A stretch of 64,000 bases of DNA from Callorhinus ursinus (lineage: Eukaryota; Chordata; Mammalia; Carnivora; Otariidae). Shown here piece by piece: positions 11,693-24,900 of this stretch. Made by a program: the position numbers and the translations under genes. The notes beneath the pieces are model-generated. The model was not told the origin of the DNA and made no database searches. It worked only from the letters and a program-made list of their open reading frames with translations. Location of the stretch: positions 943,330-1,007,329 of the forward strand of contig NW_020312775.1 of assembly GCF_003265705.1 (NCBI RefSeq), given 5' to 3'. Position 1 is the stretch's first letter, and the number at the start of each line of letters is the position of its first letter.

Positions 11693-12061
11693 TGAATTAA
11701 GGTATGACTTAACATTGGGATGTAATCCAAGGTAGAGGACAAGGGCAAAAAGGTAATTTCACAGCTCATCATTAAGGTGTCCAGCCAAGTCCATTCACGT
11801 GTCCTTGGTACCCAAACAGGTTACACAGCAGTGATCAGACATCATAAAGTAAATAGGCACCAACACTGAGTCCTGTGTTGGAGGCAAAGGGATTCCTTCC
11901 TCTTTCCAAAGTGAGGCCCTCACCTGTTCTGACTCTTTCAGCTTTTGCCTTATAGTTACTCCTACTTGTCCTCCCCTCCCCTGCCCCATGCTCCCCTTTG
12001 TCAGTATTGCCACCCCCACCCAGTCCTGTATTGTCTTTAAGCATCATGACAGTTAACTAAG

Positions 12062-12525
12062 TTTTCACCAGGTACTGGGCACTGTGCTCAGAGCTTTACA
12101 AACATCAGCTCTATTTAATCTTCTGCTGGGTACTTTTTTTTTTTTTAAGATTTTATTTATTTATTTGAGAGAGAGAGAATGAGAGATAGAGAGCACGAGA
12201 GGGAAGAGGGTCAGAGGGAGACGCAGACTCCCTGCCGAGCAGGGAGCCTGATGCGGGACCCGATCCCGGGACTCCAGGATCATGACCCGAGCTGAAGGCA
12301 GTTGCTTAACCAACTGAGCCACCCAGGCGCCCTGCTGGGTACTTTTTATTAATTATCCTTTATTTAACTCTTATAACCACTATATGAGGTAGGTACTATT
12401 ATTATCTCCACTTTACAGATAAAAAAAAGGAAAGTCATGGGGAATGATTGACTTGCCAAAGGCCACCTAAGTAGTAAGTGGTGGAGTCAGGGGACCACTC
12501 AGGTCTGCCTGACTCTAGGGTCTCC
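12062..12525 (-). repeat. MIR, antisense, split by a SINE
   Basis: GGTACTGGGCACTGTGCTCA on the left; ACTTGCCAAAGGCCACCTAA and the end near GACTCTAGGGTC on the right. Confidence 0.75.
12138..12331 (-). mobile_element. CAN-SINE, antisense
   Basis: Exact flanking duplication CTGCTGGGTACTTTT (12123 and 12332), hence fairly young. Confidence 0.96.
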
Positions 12526-12534
12526 ATGCCTAAG

Positions 12535-12930
12535 ATCTCAAACCTTCATTTGTCCCTCCTATCTGCCACTTACTCCTTCCTTATTTCACTTCTTTCTTTG
12601 GACTCTGACTTACTGGATATGTCAGTGTCTTACCTAAAAGCATCTTCCTTGGCCTCTAAGCTCCATGTTCTCCTGGGTCACCAGCATCTCTTCTTGTTCT
12701 CCAGATACTGTCTTTTTCCCAGGTGTAGTCATTGGTCTTTTGCTCTTCTCTTTACTGAAAGCTCCTTTTAAAAAAAAAAAAATCTTACAGCTTGTACTTA
12801 TAGACACTCAACCAAATCTCTAACCCGGACCTCTCTCATGACTCATAGTACTGCTTCTCTACTTGTTAGATGTTTCCATTTGGATATTTTCCTTACCATT
12901 GCAAACACATGTCTCAAACATGAATTTGCT
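12535..12930 (+). repeat. L2, sense, left part
   Basis: TGTCCCTCCTATCTGCCACT, AACCCGGACCTCTCTCATG and CTCAAACATGAATTTG follow L2. The element continues at 14971 after two later insertions. Confidence 0.55.
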
Positions 12931-13150
12931 TTTTTTTTTTTTTTTTTTTTAAGATTTATCTGTTTGAGAGAGAGAGAGAGAGAGAGCATGTGTGAGCAAG
13001 GGGAGGGGCAGAGGGACAGAATCTTCAAGCAGTCTCCCCACTGAGTACAGAGGCCAATGCAGGAGGGCCTGATCCCATGACCCGTGAGATCATGACCTGA
13101 ACCAAAACCAAGAGTTGGATGCCCAACACAGTGAGCCACCCAGGCGCCCC
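12931..13150 (-). mobile_element. CAN-SINE, antisense, stacked
   Basis: Long T-tract then an old-type SINE body. Bordered by GAATTTGCTTTTT (12922) and GAACTTGCTTTTT (13151). Confidence 0.92.
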
Positions 13151-13162
13151 GAACTTGCTTTT

Positions 13163-14958
13163 TTTCCCTCTTTTTAGTTTTTATTTTTTAATTAAATTCT
13201 GGATTTAGAACTGATTTAGAATTATATCAGAATAATAGAATTTTATTAAATTCTTGATTTAAATTCTTTATATGTTCAATTTAATTAGTTTCAGGGATAG
13301 AATTTAGTGATTCATCAGTTGCATATTAAAACCCAGGCTGATTACTTCAAGTGCCCTCCTTAATGCCCATCACCCAATTACCTCTTCCCCCTACCCACCT
13401 CCCCTTGAGCAACCCTCAGTTTGTTTCCTAGAGTTAAGCATCTCTTATGGTTTGCCTTGCTCTCTATTTTCATCCTATTGTTTTTCCTTCCCTTCTGTTC
13501 ATCTGTTTTGTTTCTTAAATCCCACATATGAGTGAAATCATATGGTATTTGTCTTTCTCAGACTGACTTACTTCGCTTAGCATAATACCCTCCAATTCCA
13601 TCCACGTCATTGCAAATGTTAACATTTCATTCTTTTTGATGGCTGAGTAGTATTCTGTTGTATATATACACCACTCTTCTTTATCCATTCATCTGTTGAT
13701 GGACATCTGGGCTCTTTCCATAGTTTGGCTATTGTGGAACATTGCTGCTCTAAACATTGGGGTGCATGTACCCCTTTGAATCACTATGTTTGTATCCTTT
13801 GGCTAAATACCTAGTAGTGCAATTGCTGGGTCATAGGGTAGCTCTATTTTCAAATTTTTGATGAATCTCCATACTGTTTTCCAGTATGGCTGCATCACTT
13901 TGCATTTCCACCAATGGTGTAAGAGGGTTCCCCTTTCTCTGCATCCTTGCCAACATCGGTTGTTTCCTTTGTTGTTAATTTTAGCCATTTGGACTAGTGT
14001 GAGGTGGTATCTTGTTGTGGTTTTGATTTGTATTTCTCTGATGTGGAGTGCTGTTGAACGTTTTTTCATGTGTCTGTTGGCCATTAGTATGTCTTCTTTG
14101 GAGAAATGTCTGTTCATGTCTTCTGCCCATTTCTTTACTGGATTTTTGGGGTGTTGAGTTTGATAAGTTCTTTATAGATTTTGGATACTAGCCCTTTATC
14201 TGATAGGACGTTTGCAAATATCTTTTCCCACTGTGTAGGTTGCCTTTTAGTTTTGTTTACTGTTTCCTTAGCTATGCAAAAGCTTTTTATCTTGGTGATG
14301 TCCCAATAGTTCATTTTCGCTTTTGTTTGTCTTGCCTTTGGAGACGTGTCTAGCAAGAAGTTGCTGCGGCCAAGGTCAAAGAGGTTGCTGCCTGTGTTCT
14401 CCTCTAGGATTTTGATGGATTCCTGTCTCACATTTAGGTCTTTCATCCATTTTGAGTTTATTTTTGTGTATGGTGTAAGAAAGTGGTCCAGTTTCATTCT
14501 TTTGCATGTGGCTGTCCAATTTTCCCATCATCTGTTGAAGAGACTGTCTTATTTTATTTTATTTTATTTATTCATTTGAGAGAGAGAGAGAGAGAGAGAG
14601 AGCAAGAGCATGAACAAGAGGGAGGGTCAGAGGGAGAGGGAGAAGCAGGTTCCCTGCTGAGCAGGGAGTCTGATGCGGGGCTCTATCCCAGGACCCTGGG
14701 ATCATGACCTGAGCCGAAGGCAGATGCTTAACCAACTGAGCCACCCAGGCCCCTCTTGCTGTATCAGTTCTAGCAATTTTTTGGTAGAGTCTTTTGGGTT
14801 TTCTACATAGAGTATCATGTTGTCTGGTAAGAGTGACAGTTTGACTACTTCTTTGCTGCTTTGGATGCCTTTTATTTCTTTTTGTTGTCTGATTGCCGAG
14901 GCTAGGACTTCTAGTACTATGTTGAACAGCAGTCGTGAGAGTGGACATCCCTGTGGTT
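13163..14958 (-). mobile_element. L1 3' part, antisense, with SINE inside
   Basis: Contains the 3' UTR complement, then reversed ORF2 C-terminal text such as TGTTGATGGACATCTGGGC and GCCATTTGGACTAGTGTGAG. Closed by GAACTTGCTTTTC (14959), the same target as the SINE next to it. The ORF2 frames are broken, so it is inactive. Confidence 0.9.
14550..14753 (-). mobile_element. CAN-SINE, antisense, inside L1
   Basis: A long GA repeat and complete body. The L1 text does not resume at the same point on the right, so a deletion accompanied or followed the insertion. Confidence 0.93.
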
Positions 14959-14970
14959 GAACTTGCTTTT

Positions 14971-15385
14971 CATTAACCTCCCTATTTCATCTTTATTTCT
15001 CTACATAAAGCCTCCATCAGCTCACTGTTGCCTTCATAATAAAGTCCATATTTTATTCAGGCATTAAAGTTCTTCCAGATCTCACTTTGATGTAACTTTT
15101 CAACCTCATTTCCTCTGTTCCCCAAAATGAATTACTGTTTTAGCCAGACTGGTCTAGCCATCTGTTTCAGCTCCCTGCCATCCTTTAAGTTCTGGTGCAA
15201 GGCTTACCTGCTCTGGGAAGCTTTTCCTGAGCATTTGTCAGGAACTAAGCACATTGTGTTATTTATTGTCATCTTTTTCTGCATCTGCACTTGATGTTCT
15301 CAATTAGATTGTAATCTTGTGTGGCACGGTGTCTTGCACATAGTCTAGCACGTACTAAATAGTAGTTGACTGGTTGGTTTTGGGT
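14971..15385 (+). repeat. L2, sense, right part
   Basis: CTCTGGGAAGCTTTTCCTGA, TTATTGTCATCTTTTTCTGC and TGTCTTGCACATAGTCTAGC follow L2 toward its 3' end. Confidence 0.65.
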
Positions 15386-15675
15386 GGGAGGGTAGAATAT
15401 AGAGAGGGACTAGCTATAGAAGTGTATCTAGAGTGTTGAACTCTTCCCTGGAGAACAAAGAGTATATTTTCCTCATCTTTTTATTTTGGGAACCTAAGCC
15501 AGTACCTGACATGCAGTAATTCAGTTCCATTCAGCAGGCCTGCTTTTACCAAGTGTTGACTCTGTGCCAGGCACTGTGCTCGGTGCTGAGCTTTTGTAAG
15601 GGTTTGTAAATGAATGAAGGGGTTTGGGAGTTGTGCTTCTGTTTCCCAACTTCTGTTTGTTCACTTTTCATGCAG

Positions 15676-15935
15676 GTGTTTCTGTGGTTTGCAGGGATTA
15701 AGAGAAGAGTCCCAATGCATAGCCCGAGATGTTTCCTCTCCAGGGTGGGTCTCCTCCCCAAACCAGGATCGCTCCCCTGGTGTGCCACAAAGCGTCCAGG
15801 TTGGTCACAGCTCTTTTTGGGCTCAGCATGTGAGGGAAACTTCACCGATGTGATACCCAAGAAGTGTCAAAGAAGACAGAAAAGTCAGAAGAAACCAAGC
15901 CATGTTGGACCACTTGATGGTTCCTGGCAGGAAAG
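15676..15935 (+). CDS. TRMT2B: TRMT2B coding exon 1 (N-terminus, targeting peptide)
   Basis: The acceptor is a pyrimidine-rich tract ending TTTTCATGCAG (AG at 15674-15675). A second possible acceptor, GTTTGCAG, ends at 15694. The donor is GAAAG|GTAAG after 15935, phase 2. The only ATG fully inside the exon is at 15715 (context CCCAATGC, weak), giving [18 protein letters not shown] and so on. The frame is open upstream and encodes FAGIKRRVP just before this Met, which parallels human MAGLKRRVP with Phe in place of the initiator Met. Confidence 0.85.
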
Positions 15936-18900
15936 GTAAGACCCAGGCGGATATTGTTTCCCATTAGCAAGTCTGAATCTCTGGGTCTCCTAAAATTCTG
16001 TATTCCTGATGTAACTAATGTGGCATTGCAGGGGGTCAAGGGGGTGCCTGAGGTAGGATACCCAGGGCAAATTTGAAGACACCTGAAGAATGTTGGTGGA
16101 GATGCTTTGTGATGGCATATTCTCCTTGCCTCTAAGTATGTTTTTCACAGAAATGAGATATTAAACTGGGACCTTGTCTCTATAAAGGTCCAGGGCAGGT
16201 ATGCTGAAAACCAGGAATCCAGAGAGCGATCAGATGGCTTACAAATGAATAGTCCCGTTGCAGCCATGCAAACACAAATATACCTCATTTTATGCAACAA
16301 ATGTATTTTCTAAATCAAATTATATTTTAAAAGCATTAGGGAGGTGAGCTATTTAAAGGAACCCAACAGTGAAGCCTTTTGTAATATGATTAATTACCTC
16401 CTGATAAATCTGGATTTTTCTTATATTAAGTTTGCCCATCTGTTCTGCTTTGTTAAGTAGACAGCACCAAAATGGGCTCTTCTCCCAGACTGTATCTCCC
16501 CAGAGGCATGAGAGTTAGGTTTTCTGAATAAGTAAAATGCCAGAGAAAATGGTGGCAGGAAGTACTTATGCATAGTAGGTGCTCAGTACATATTTATATA
16601 ATGAATGAAGTGCCTGAACTATTTTTTTTAAGGCTGGCTGATGTTGTGACGCCACTCTGGAGGCTGAGCTATGAGGAACAGCTCAAGGTTGGTACCCAGC
16701 TTATGTTTTCACTCCGCAGTTCCATCAGGGGGAATGGTGCCAGACTTGTAGGGAGCTTGACTGGACAGCTCTACCCAGATCCCCCAACAGGTGCTTAAAA
16801 TCAATATGCTAATGAAAAGCTTTTTTCTTTTGTTTTTTTTTTTTAAAGATTTTACTTATTTATTTGAGAGAGAGAATGAGAAGGGGAGGGTCAGAAGGAG
16901 AAGCAGACTCCCTGCTCAGCAGGGAGCCTGATGCGGGACTCAATGCTGGGACTCCAGAATTATGACCTGAGCCAAAGGCAGTCGCTTACCAACTGAGCCA
17001 CCCAGGTGCCTGAAAAGTTTTTTTCAAATGTATTTAGTTTTTTATATTAACATATACTGTATTATTAGTTTCAAAGGTAGAATTTAGTGGTTCGATAGTT
17101 GCATATAACACCCAGTGCTCATTACATCACATGCCCTCCTTAATGCCCATCATCCAGTTACCCCATCCCCCTCCCCACCTCCCCTCCAGCAACCCTCAGT
17201 TTGTTTCCTAGAGTTAAGAGTCTCTTATGGTTTGCCTCCCTCTCTGGTTTTGTTCTAATTTTATTTTTCCTTCCCTTCCCCTCTGTTCATCTGTTTTGTT
17301 TCTTAAATCCCACATATGAGTGAAATCATATGGTATTTGTCTTTCTCCGCCTGACTTATTTCGCTTCGCATAATACCCTCCAGTTCCATCCACATCAGTG
17401 CAAATGGCAAGATTTCATTCTTTTTGGTGGCTGAGTAATATGAATCTGAAATTTTAACTTTACACCTGTTACGTCTTCCAAACTCTGGAGACATACTGGG
17501 AAATGCCTGTTTCCTTTCTCCCTTGCTTTTTTGTTATTCTCCGTATGTGTGAGTAGCAAGTACTCTTGCTGCTTTATACATAGCTGCACTTTACAACCCA
17601 GTAGCCACTATAGCTACATGTGGCTATTTGATTTTAAATACAGTCAATTCTGCTGTAATGCTTGTTTTAAAAACACAAATTTGTTCCAAGGGATTGATAG
17701 ACTTTTTTTTAAAGATTTATTTATTTATTTGAGAGAGAGAGAATGAGAGAGATAGAGAGCACGAGAGGGAAGAGGGTCAGAGGGAGAAGCTGACTCCCTG
17801 TCAAGCAAGGAGCCCGATGTGGAACTCGATCCCGGGACTCCAGGATCATGACCTGAGCCGAAGGCAGTCGCTTAACCAACTGAGCCACCCAGGCGCCCCA
17901 AGGGATTGATAGATTAAGGAACAATTTGAACATAATGCAAATTTCACGTTGGCTTAGCAGTGATTTCTTTTTTTTTGTCCACGAGAAACACCAGATGAAA
18001 GAAGCAAACTGTACCCAGCAGAACCGTGCTGCATAAGAATGCATAAAATGAACACGCACACATGCTTCAAGCATCTACAGGTTCCCGCAGTTCACTGAGT
18101 GTGGTATGAGCCACGCTCATCCACGTCTGCTGCTAGATCTTTCTGTGTGTGACACATAACCCTCCTTTCACCACTTCAGGATCATTCCCAAGTGGACAGC
18201 CACTTCCACAAGCAAACTTCAGGTCTTTGTCAGGGTAAAGTGCCATTCTTATTGTAGTATCTATCTATAAATTTCTTAACCTTTTATTTTTTTTAATTTT
18301 TAATTTTTTATTATTTTTTTAAGATTTAGTCATTTGAGAGAGAGTGCACAAGCAGCAGGAGGGGCAGGGAGGGGGAAGCAGGCTCCCCACTGGGCAGGCA
18401 ACCTGATGCAGGACTCGATCCCAGGGCCCTGATGCAGGGCTCAATCCCAGGACCCTGAGACCATGACCCAAGCCGCTTAACCAGCTGAGCCACCCAGGCG
18501 CCCCATTTCTTAACCATTGAATGTGGAAAACTATTACTCTTTTTGTTAGGTTCCTATCCTTTCTATGTGTGATACTATAAAGTTTTGGAATGTTGTGTGC
18601 CTAACCCCATTTTTCCCATGAGCCCTGTGATTTTTTTTTTATTTTAATTCCATGGGGCACCTGGGTGGCTCAGTCGGTTAAGCGTCTGCCTTCGGCTCAG
18701 GTCATGATCCCTGGGTCCTGGGATTGAGCCCCACATCGAGCTCCCTGCTCCGCGGGAAGCCTGCTTTTCCCTCTCCCACTCCCCCTGCTTGTGTTCTCTC
18801 TCTCTGTGTCTCTCTCTGTCAAATAAATAAAATCCTTAACAAAAAAAATAAAATAAATTTTAATTCCAGTATAGTTAACATACAATATTAAATTAGTTTC

Positions 18901-21900
18901 CAGTGTACATTATAGTGAGTCAACAATTCTAGTTGTTAGTGCTCATCAAGGTAAGTGAACTCTTAATGCCCTGTGATTTCTTTCATGTGATTTTGCGTAG
19001 CATCGCGTAGAAATGCGTATGTTCTGATATAGCAGAGGCAACTAACTATATACGTTAACTAAAATTAAATGAGATTAAAAATTCAGTTCCTGGGGCACCT
19101 GGGTGGCTCAGTCGTTAAGTGTCTGCCTTCGGCTCAGGTCATGATCCCAGGGTCCTGGGATCGAGCCCCGAGTTGGACTCCCTGCTTGGCGGGAAGCCTG
19201 CTTCTCCCTCTCCCACTCCCCCTGCTTGTGTTCCCTCTCTCGCTGTGTCTGTCTCTGTCAAATAAATAAGTAAAGTCTTTAAAAAAAAAATTCCATTCTT
19301 CTGTCACATGAGCCTCATTTCAAGTGCTCATTAGCCACATGTGACTAGTGGTTACCATATTATATGGCATATAATACCAACATAAAACATTTCCATTATC
19401 ACAGCACTGACCTATAGCTTGGGTGTTCAATCTGAAAGACCGGTTAAAATGAAGAGCTTACACAAGAGCTCACTTTTGACCTTTCTCCCAATACCTTCTT
19501 AAGTCTATTGCTGTCCCATCATTACGGGTTCCTTATCTGCTAAGACCATGACCCAAGATTCTGTGGGACAACCTTCTCTTTTCCTCTTTGTTTTCCATTT
19601 TTCGAGGTGATACTGCATAAGTCTCTCTGTTTAATTACGTATATTCTTTTGTAGGTAAAATTTGAAGCTCAGAAGAGAATTTTACGGAGACTAGAGTCTT
19701 ACCTCCAAAAACTCAATGGAGTCAATGTGACAACATCTGCACCCAGAGCTGAGGGGCTCTCTTGTCTTCTCCATCCTATTATACCCTCTGTAAGCCACTA
19801 CTTCCCTATCCTTTATCTACTAAGTCCCCTTAATAGCTAATAATATCAGTCAGTACCTGCTGGGCACTTTCTGGAGACCAGGCCCTATGCTAAGTGATTA
19901 GCATGCATCATTGTCTAGCACATTGTCTGTGCTAAGTGATTAGCATGCATCATCATTGACTGTTTATAGTCACCCTGAGGGGTAGGTACTATCATTTTAC
20001 AGATGAAGATGTTGAGGTTCAGAGAGATTAGGTAATTTGCCCAAGGACACACATTTAGAAAGTGCCAGAGCTGAGGTTCACACTCAGGTCTATTTGAGGC
20101 AAAGCTCACTTTCTCAACCACAACAGTATTACCTCTGTAGAAAGATTTCAGACTTTGGAAGCTGAATGAGGCCTCAGAGAGGCAGAATTTAATTTATGGC
20201 AGAGGTTGGCAAGCTATGGCCCTTAGGCCGTATCTGTCACCCACCCCTGCTTTTTTGTAAAGTTTTATTGGAACACAGCTGAGCTTGCTTGTTTATGGAT
20301 TGTCCCTGGCTGCTTTTGCACTGCATGGCAGAGTTAAGTAGTTGTGACAAGGACCATATGACTTGCAAAGCCTAAAATAACTTGTTATCTGGCTCTTTAC
20401 TGAGAAAGTTCGCTGACCCCTGCTTCATGGCAAGATTGAAACTCCTTTCCACTATGAAGTGCCTGTGGAGTGTCTTGACCTCAGCTATGGACTTTCACAA
20501 ACGTCATACCTTCCAAGAAAGTGCCATTTATTTGTCCTCATCCAGAGAACATTCTTATGTTCCTTTTATTGCTGTTCTCTTTGGTTTCATTTGTCCTACT
20601 GTGCTTCTCCTGCCCCGCCTTCTCTAGCCTGTCATCAATGGCTACCGAAATAAGTCCACCTTCTCTGTGAACCGAGGTCCAGATGGCAATCCGAAGACTG
20701 TGGGGTACTACCTGGGAACTTGGAGAGGTCAGTTGAAGGCCATGACTAGTAGAAATAGCAAACCAAGGGCTGAGAGGAGAGGGAAGGTATAGGAACAGTG
20801 TCAGGGGGGAGGGATAGAGAGGAGTGGAAAATATGGCAGCCTTGAAGGAGAAGTCTTTGATGCAGAATGTGATCACAAAGTTAATTTTGGGTGCTTTTTG
20901 GTGGGTAGTCATTGTCACATAGCACTAGGAATCACAACTTTCACCCTTTCTTCCTCGAAAAGTCATATGCCTGAGCCCCAGTTAGCACTTAGTAAATGTT
21001 AATGTTGTTGCCACTGCCCACTCACCATTGTCATCATCATCATCATTTTATGCTCCTTTTCTGTACTGGGAGGAGTCTCTTTATTAGAGAGTCACCTTTT
21101 CTATTTCATATCTCCATATCCCTGAAAACTAGACTTTCTGTGATAAATCTGCCTTAAAGTAATTGGTAGAGGAGGTGAGTCGTGGTAAGGGAGTTCACAG
21201 TGGTGTATTTCTGAGACTTAATCCCAGTACCCATTCCCAGATTCCATTCCTGAACTTTCCATTTGCCCATTTTCAATAAATCCACTTGAAACACCATCAT
21301 TTTATATTAGTCACACTGTTTAATACCCATATGCCTTAAACTGCAGTTCATTAGGGCAGGCACTTGGCTTTTTCCCCCCTGTGTGCTGAATTAAATGAGT
21401 ATATGACGTCAGTGTTCTATTATTCAGTAACAAAAACAAAGCCCATTATATTTTATTTCCTCTTAAAATCTGAACAGAAAGCAGATCTTGTCATATTGGT
21501 GCATTTGAGGCATGAGAGAAAATATTGCAGACTAGCTCTATGCTCTATTAAGAATCAGCTTTGAAATGGCTAGACCAGGAAACAGGTTTTCTCTGAAAAA
21601 TGGCCTTGAGCTTGAATTAGGTACTTCTTCAAATCTGAGTATGCCTCTCTGAAGGAGGGGATTTGAATGGCCAGACATTTCTAAATAACCTTTCATCAAG
21701 AAAACCATATAAAGCAAATTCGTTTTCTTTCTTTAGACAGAAGCATAGTCTGTGTACAGTCTAACCATCTGAAAAACATCCCTGAGAAACACAATCAAGT
21801 GGCACAGGTAATGAGAAACAAGGGCTGGTTGAAGATAACCCTAGACATTGCAGTCTGTAACAGTAGTGTCCCTGACATTTTAATAATGGAGCGGCCCCTG

Positions 21901-24900
21901 GTGCTATAGGGGAGGAGGGACTCTGTTCTGAAAGCATACCTTGTAACACAGAGAGAACATTGATGGTGTTTCATTTCAGGGACAGTGGAGAGCAGGAGAG
22001 AGAACTTCATCCATTATTGCTCATGTCAGGCATCCAAGGAATTTAACAGGAAGGAAGTATTAGGAAAAAGAGGTACTGGTGAGGGCAGTCTAACAGGTGA
22101 CAAGTGTCTGAAATATTTGGAAGACTAGTGTTTTTGGCAGAACAGAACTGAGAAATATCATGGGAGATGTAAGTGGTAAGGCATCTACATCATGAGGTTG
22201 GCCTGTAAGACATTTTTATATCCTTCTTTCTTCATGTACCTACTATTTACTGAGTGCCTGCTATGTGTTTGGGCACTGTGCCAGGTGCTGGGGATCCAGT
22301 GATGACTCAAATAGGCATGGTACCTGCCCTTGTGGAACTTAAGAAAACAAGTCAAAAGCCTTGCTCATGAGGACTGAACAGCACTCGCAAATGACCCTCT
22401 TGTTCCCTGTTAGTTCTTATGAGCACCCACCCTCCTAATGATTTAAGTTCCTGACACTTGGGTGGTGCCTTCTAATAGGACACATCCTGACCTCTAGGAT
22501 TTCGCTTCTAGGATGCAGCTTCCTTTGTAGAATTGTGCTCCAGAAGTCTTCCTACATGGGCCTCATCAGTTTCTTCTCCCATTCTCTTCAGTAACTTCTC
22601 TAAACCCTACCTCTCCTCAATTCCCTACCCCATCACTTCTCTTGCCCTTAGCAGATGATTGTACCTCATTCTTCCCTGAAAAGTTAAGGGTATCACATGA
22701 GAACTTTCTTAGCTTCTTCTCCTAACATCTACCAATTCCACTGAAATCTCATCCCTCCTTTCCTCCTATTTCAGTGAAAGAGGCGGTTGGTCTTCCAACC
22801 TTCCTATCCTTCCTTGAAACACCATGTTGGACTCATCTCCTCCCTCCTTTAGATCCTTGCTTCTTCATTACATACCCTCTTTCTCCTGTTTCTTTTTAAA
22901 GATTTTATTTATTTATTTGACAGAGCGAAAGAGCACAAGCAGGGGGAGCAGCAGAGGGAGAGGAAGAAGCAGGCCCCCTTCCGAGCAGGGAGCCTTATGC
23001 GGGACTTGATCCCAGGACCCTGGGATCATGACCTGAGCTGAAGGCAGATGCTTAACCATCTGAGCCACCCAGGCGCCCTTTCTCCTGTTTCTGTACCTCC
23101 TTCCCTGTGACCCCTATTGGCTCTTTTCTTTAAGTTCATAAACATATTAAATATCTCCCATTAAAAAAAAACTCATGGTTCTTCTGCCCTTAATACCCCA
23201 TAGAAATTGATCTTGTCAAAGTCATCAGTGACTCTATTTTGCCAAATCCAATGGAAACTTTCCCTAACTTACTCAACTTTTCTCTGCCTTTGACACCACT
23301 TATTTTTCTTATTTCCTTCCTTGAAACATTTTCTTTGTTTGCTTTCTGTGATTCCTTTCTCTGATGGTTTTCCTCCTATCTTGCTGGCCACTTCTAAGTC
23401 TTTCCCATTGGATCTCTTTCTCCTCTCCTTTCCTATTATTAAAGTGTTGGTATCCCCCAGGACTCTGTCCTTGGCCTTCTTTTCAAATACATTCATGGGA
23501 GATTGCACCCAAGTATAGTTGGTGACTGGAATGACCACCTACAAATTGATAACTCCTAAACTTATATTTGTATTCTGGTTCCCTCTTGAGGTTTAGGAGG
23601 TACATTTCTAAAGGGCTATTGAACTTCCTTACTTAACTGGCCTACAGATTCAAATCAGCACTGCCCTAGATCAGGGTTTCTCAGCTTCTGCACTATCGAC
23701 ATTTTGGGTTGGATCATTTTTTGTTGTGTGGAGCTGTTAGGTGCATTATAGGACTTTAGCAGCATCCCTGGCCTCTACCCACTACGTGCCATTAGTCATG
23801 ACAACCAGAACTGTCTCCAGATGTCTCTTGGCGGGGGGGGGGCACAGTTGCCTCCAGTTGAGAAACACTGCCCTAAACCAAATTTATCCTCTTTCCGTTC
23901 AGAATATGCTTCTTTTTTCTCACCTTAGTAAATGGTAGTACCATGTACTAGAGACATGTCATCCTAGACTCCTCTATCTTAATCCCCACCTTCCTCCTCA
24001 GCCACATCTAATCAGTCTCCAAGTCTTGTCAGTTTTCCTTCCTAAAAATACCTTGACTCCCCCTCTTCTATTTCCACCACCATTACCACCACCACCATCA
24101 CTCAATTCCAAGCTACCATCTTCTTTTGCCTAAACTACTACAATAACCTCCAAACTGGTTTCACTAGTTCCAACCCCTTACCTTGGTTTATTCTCTACAC
24201 TGCAGCCAGAGGCGTCCTTAAAGTGCAAATAAAATCATACCACAATCTTGCTTAAAATTCTTCAGTAGTTACCCAATAGCTTTTAGAATAAAGCTTAAAT
24301 TTGTTATCTTTGCACTGACAGATCTTCATGAGAAGGTCCCTAGCCTCATCTTCTGCCACATCCTCACCTGCTTTCCTCTTTCTGTTGGTATGGAACTCAA
24401 GTTATCCTACCGAGCTATCTTGCTCCTGCCTGAGGCTGTCCTTTCTCCACAGTGCCCTCACTCTTCTGCCCCTGGCTTCTACTTATGTTCAAAGATTCAT
24501 TTCAAACATTAGATCCTGTAGAAAACCTTATCTGATGCCTCCGTCTGATTAGGGAGTCCGCATTTCTGTACTCTAGTCTAATCTCCCATTGCTTATCTCC
24601 TGTTGTTGCATTTGTTACACCATATTGCATTGTTGTGCATTGATTGGTGCTTCCCACATGAGACTGGGAGGTAGCAGCTGGATATTATTTAATTTTGTAG
24701 CCCAGCACTTAGCATAGATTCATACACATAGTGGTGCTCAGCAAATGTTTGGTGAATGGATACCTCTTTGCAATATTTAACCAAGTTTCTAGCCCTTCCA
24801 GCTTCTGTTGGGCAAATTGTTTACCCTCCACATCTACCCAGACGAATTCCTTTTCCCTGCAAAATTTGTACTGGGACCTAAGATTCAATCCAGTAGGTAC

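Larger units (their letters stand above)
22540..24770 (+). repeat. long L2 copy, sense, with reverse-transcriptase relic
   Basis: Runs through TCTTGTCAAAGTCATCAGTG, then GTTGGTATCCCCCAGGACTC (relic of the VPQGSVL reverse-transcriptase motif, about 23450), then CTACAATAACCTCCAAACTG and the 3' end GTGCTCAGCAAATGTTTGG at about 24740. About 2.2 kb, interrupted by a SINE and a MER5A-like element. Confidence 0.75.

Noticed and set aside
13803..14497. Overlapping frames of 99-120 codons on both strands
   Set aside because: Both come from an antisense L1 ORF2 end, with stops and a nested SINE.
18654..18720. tRNA-like heads with A and B boxes in the SINEs
   Set aside because: They are tRNA-Lys-derived SINE heads, not tRNA genes; no cloverleaf acceptor end is present.
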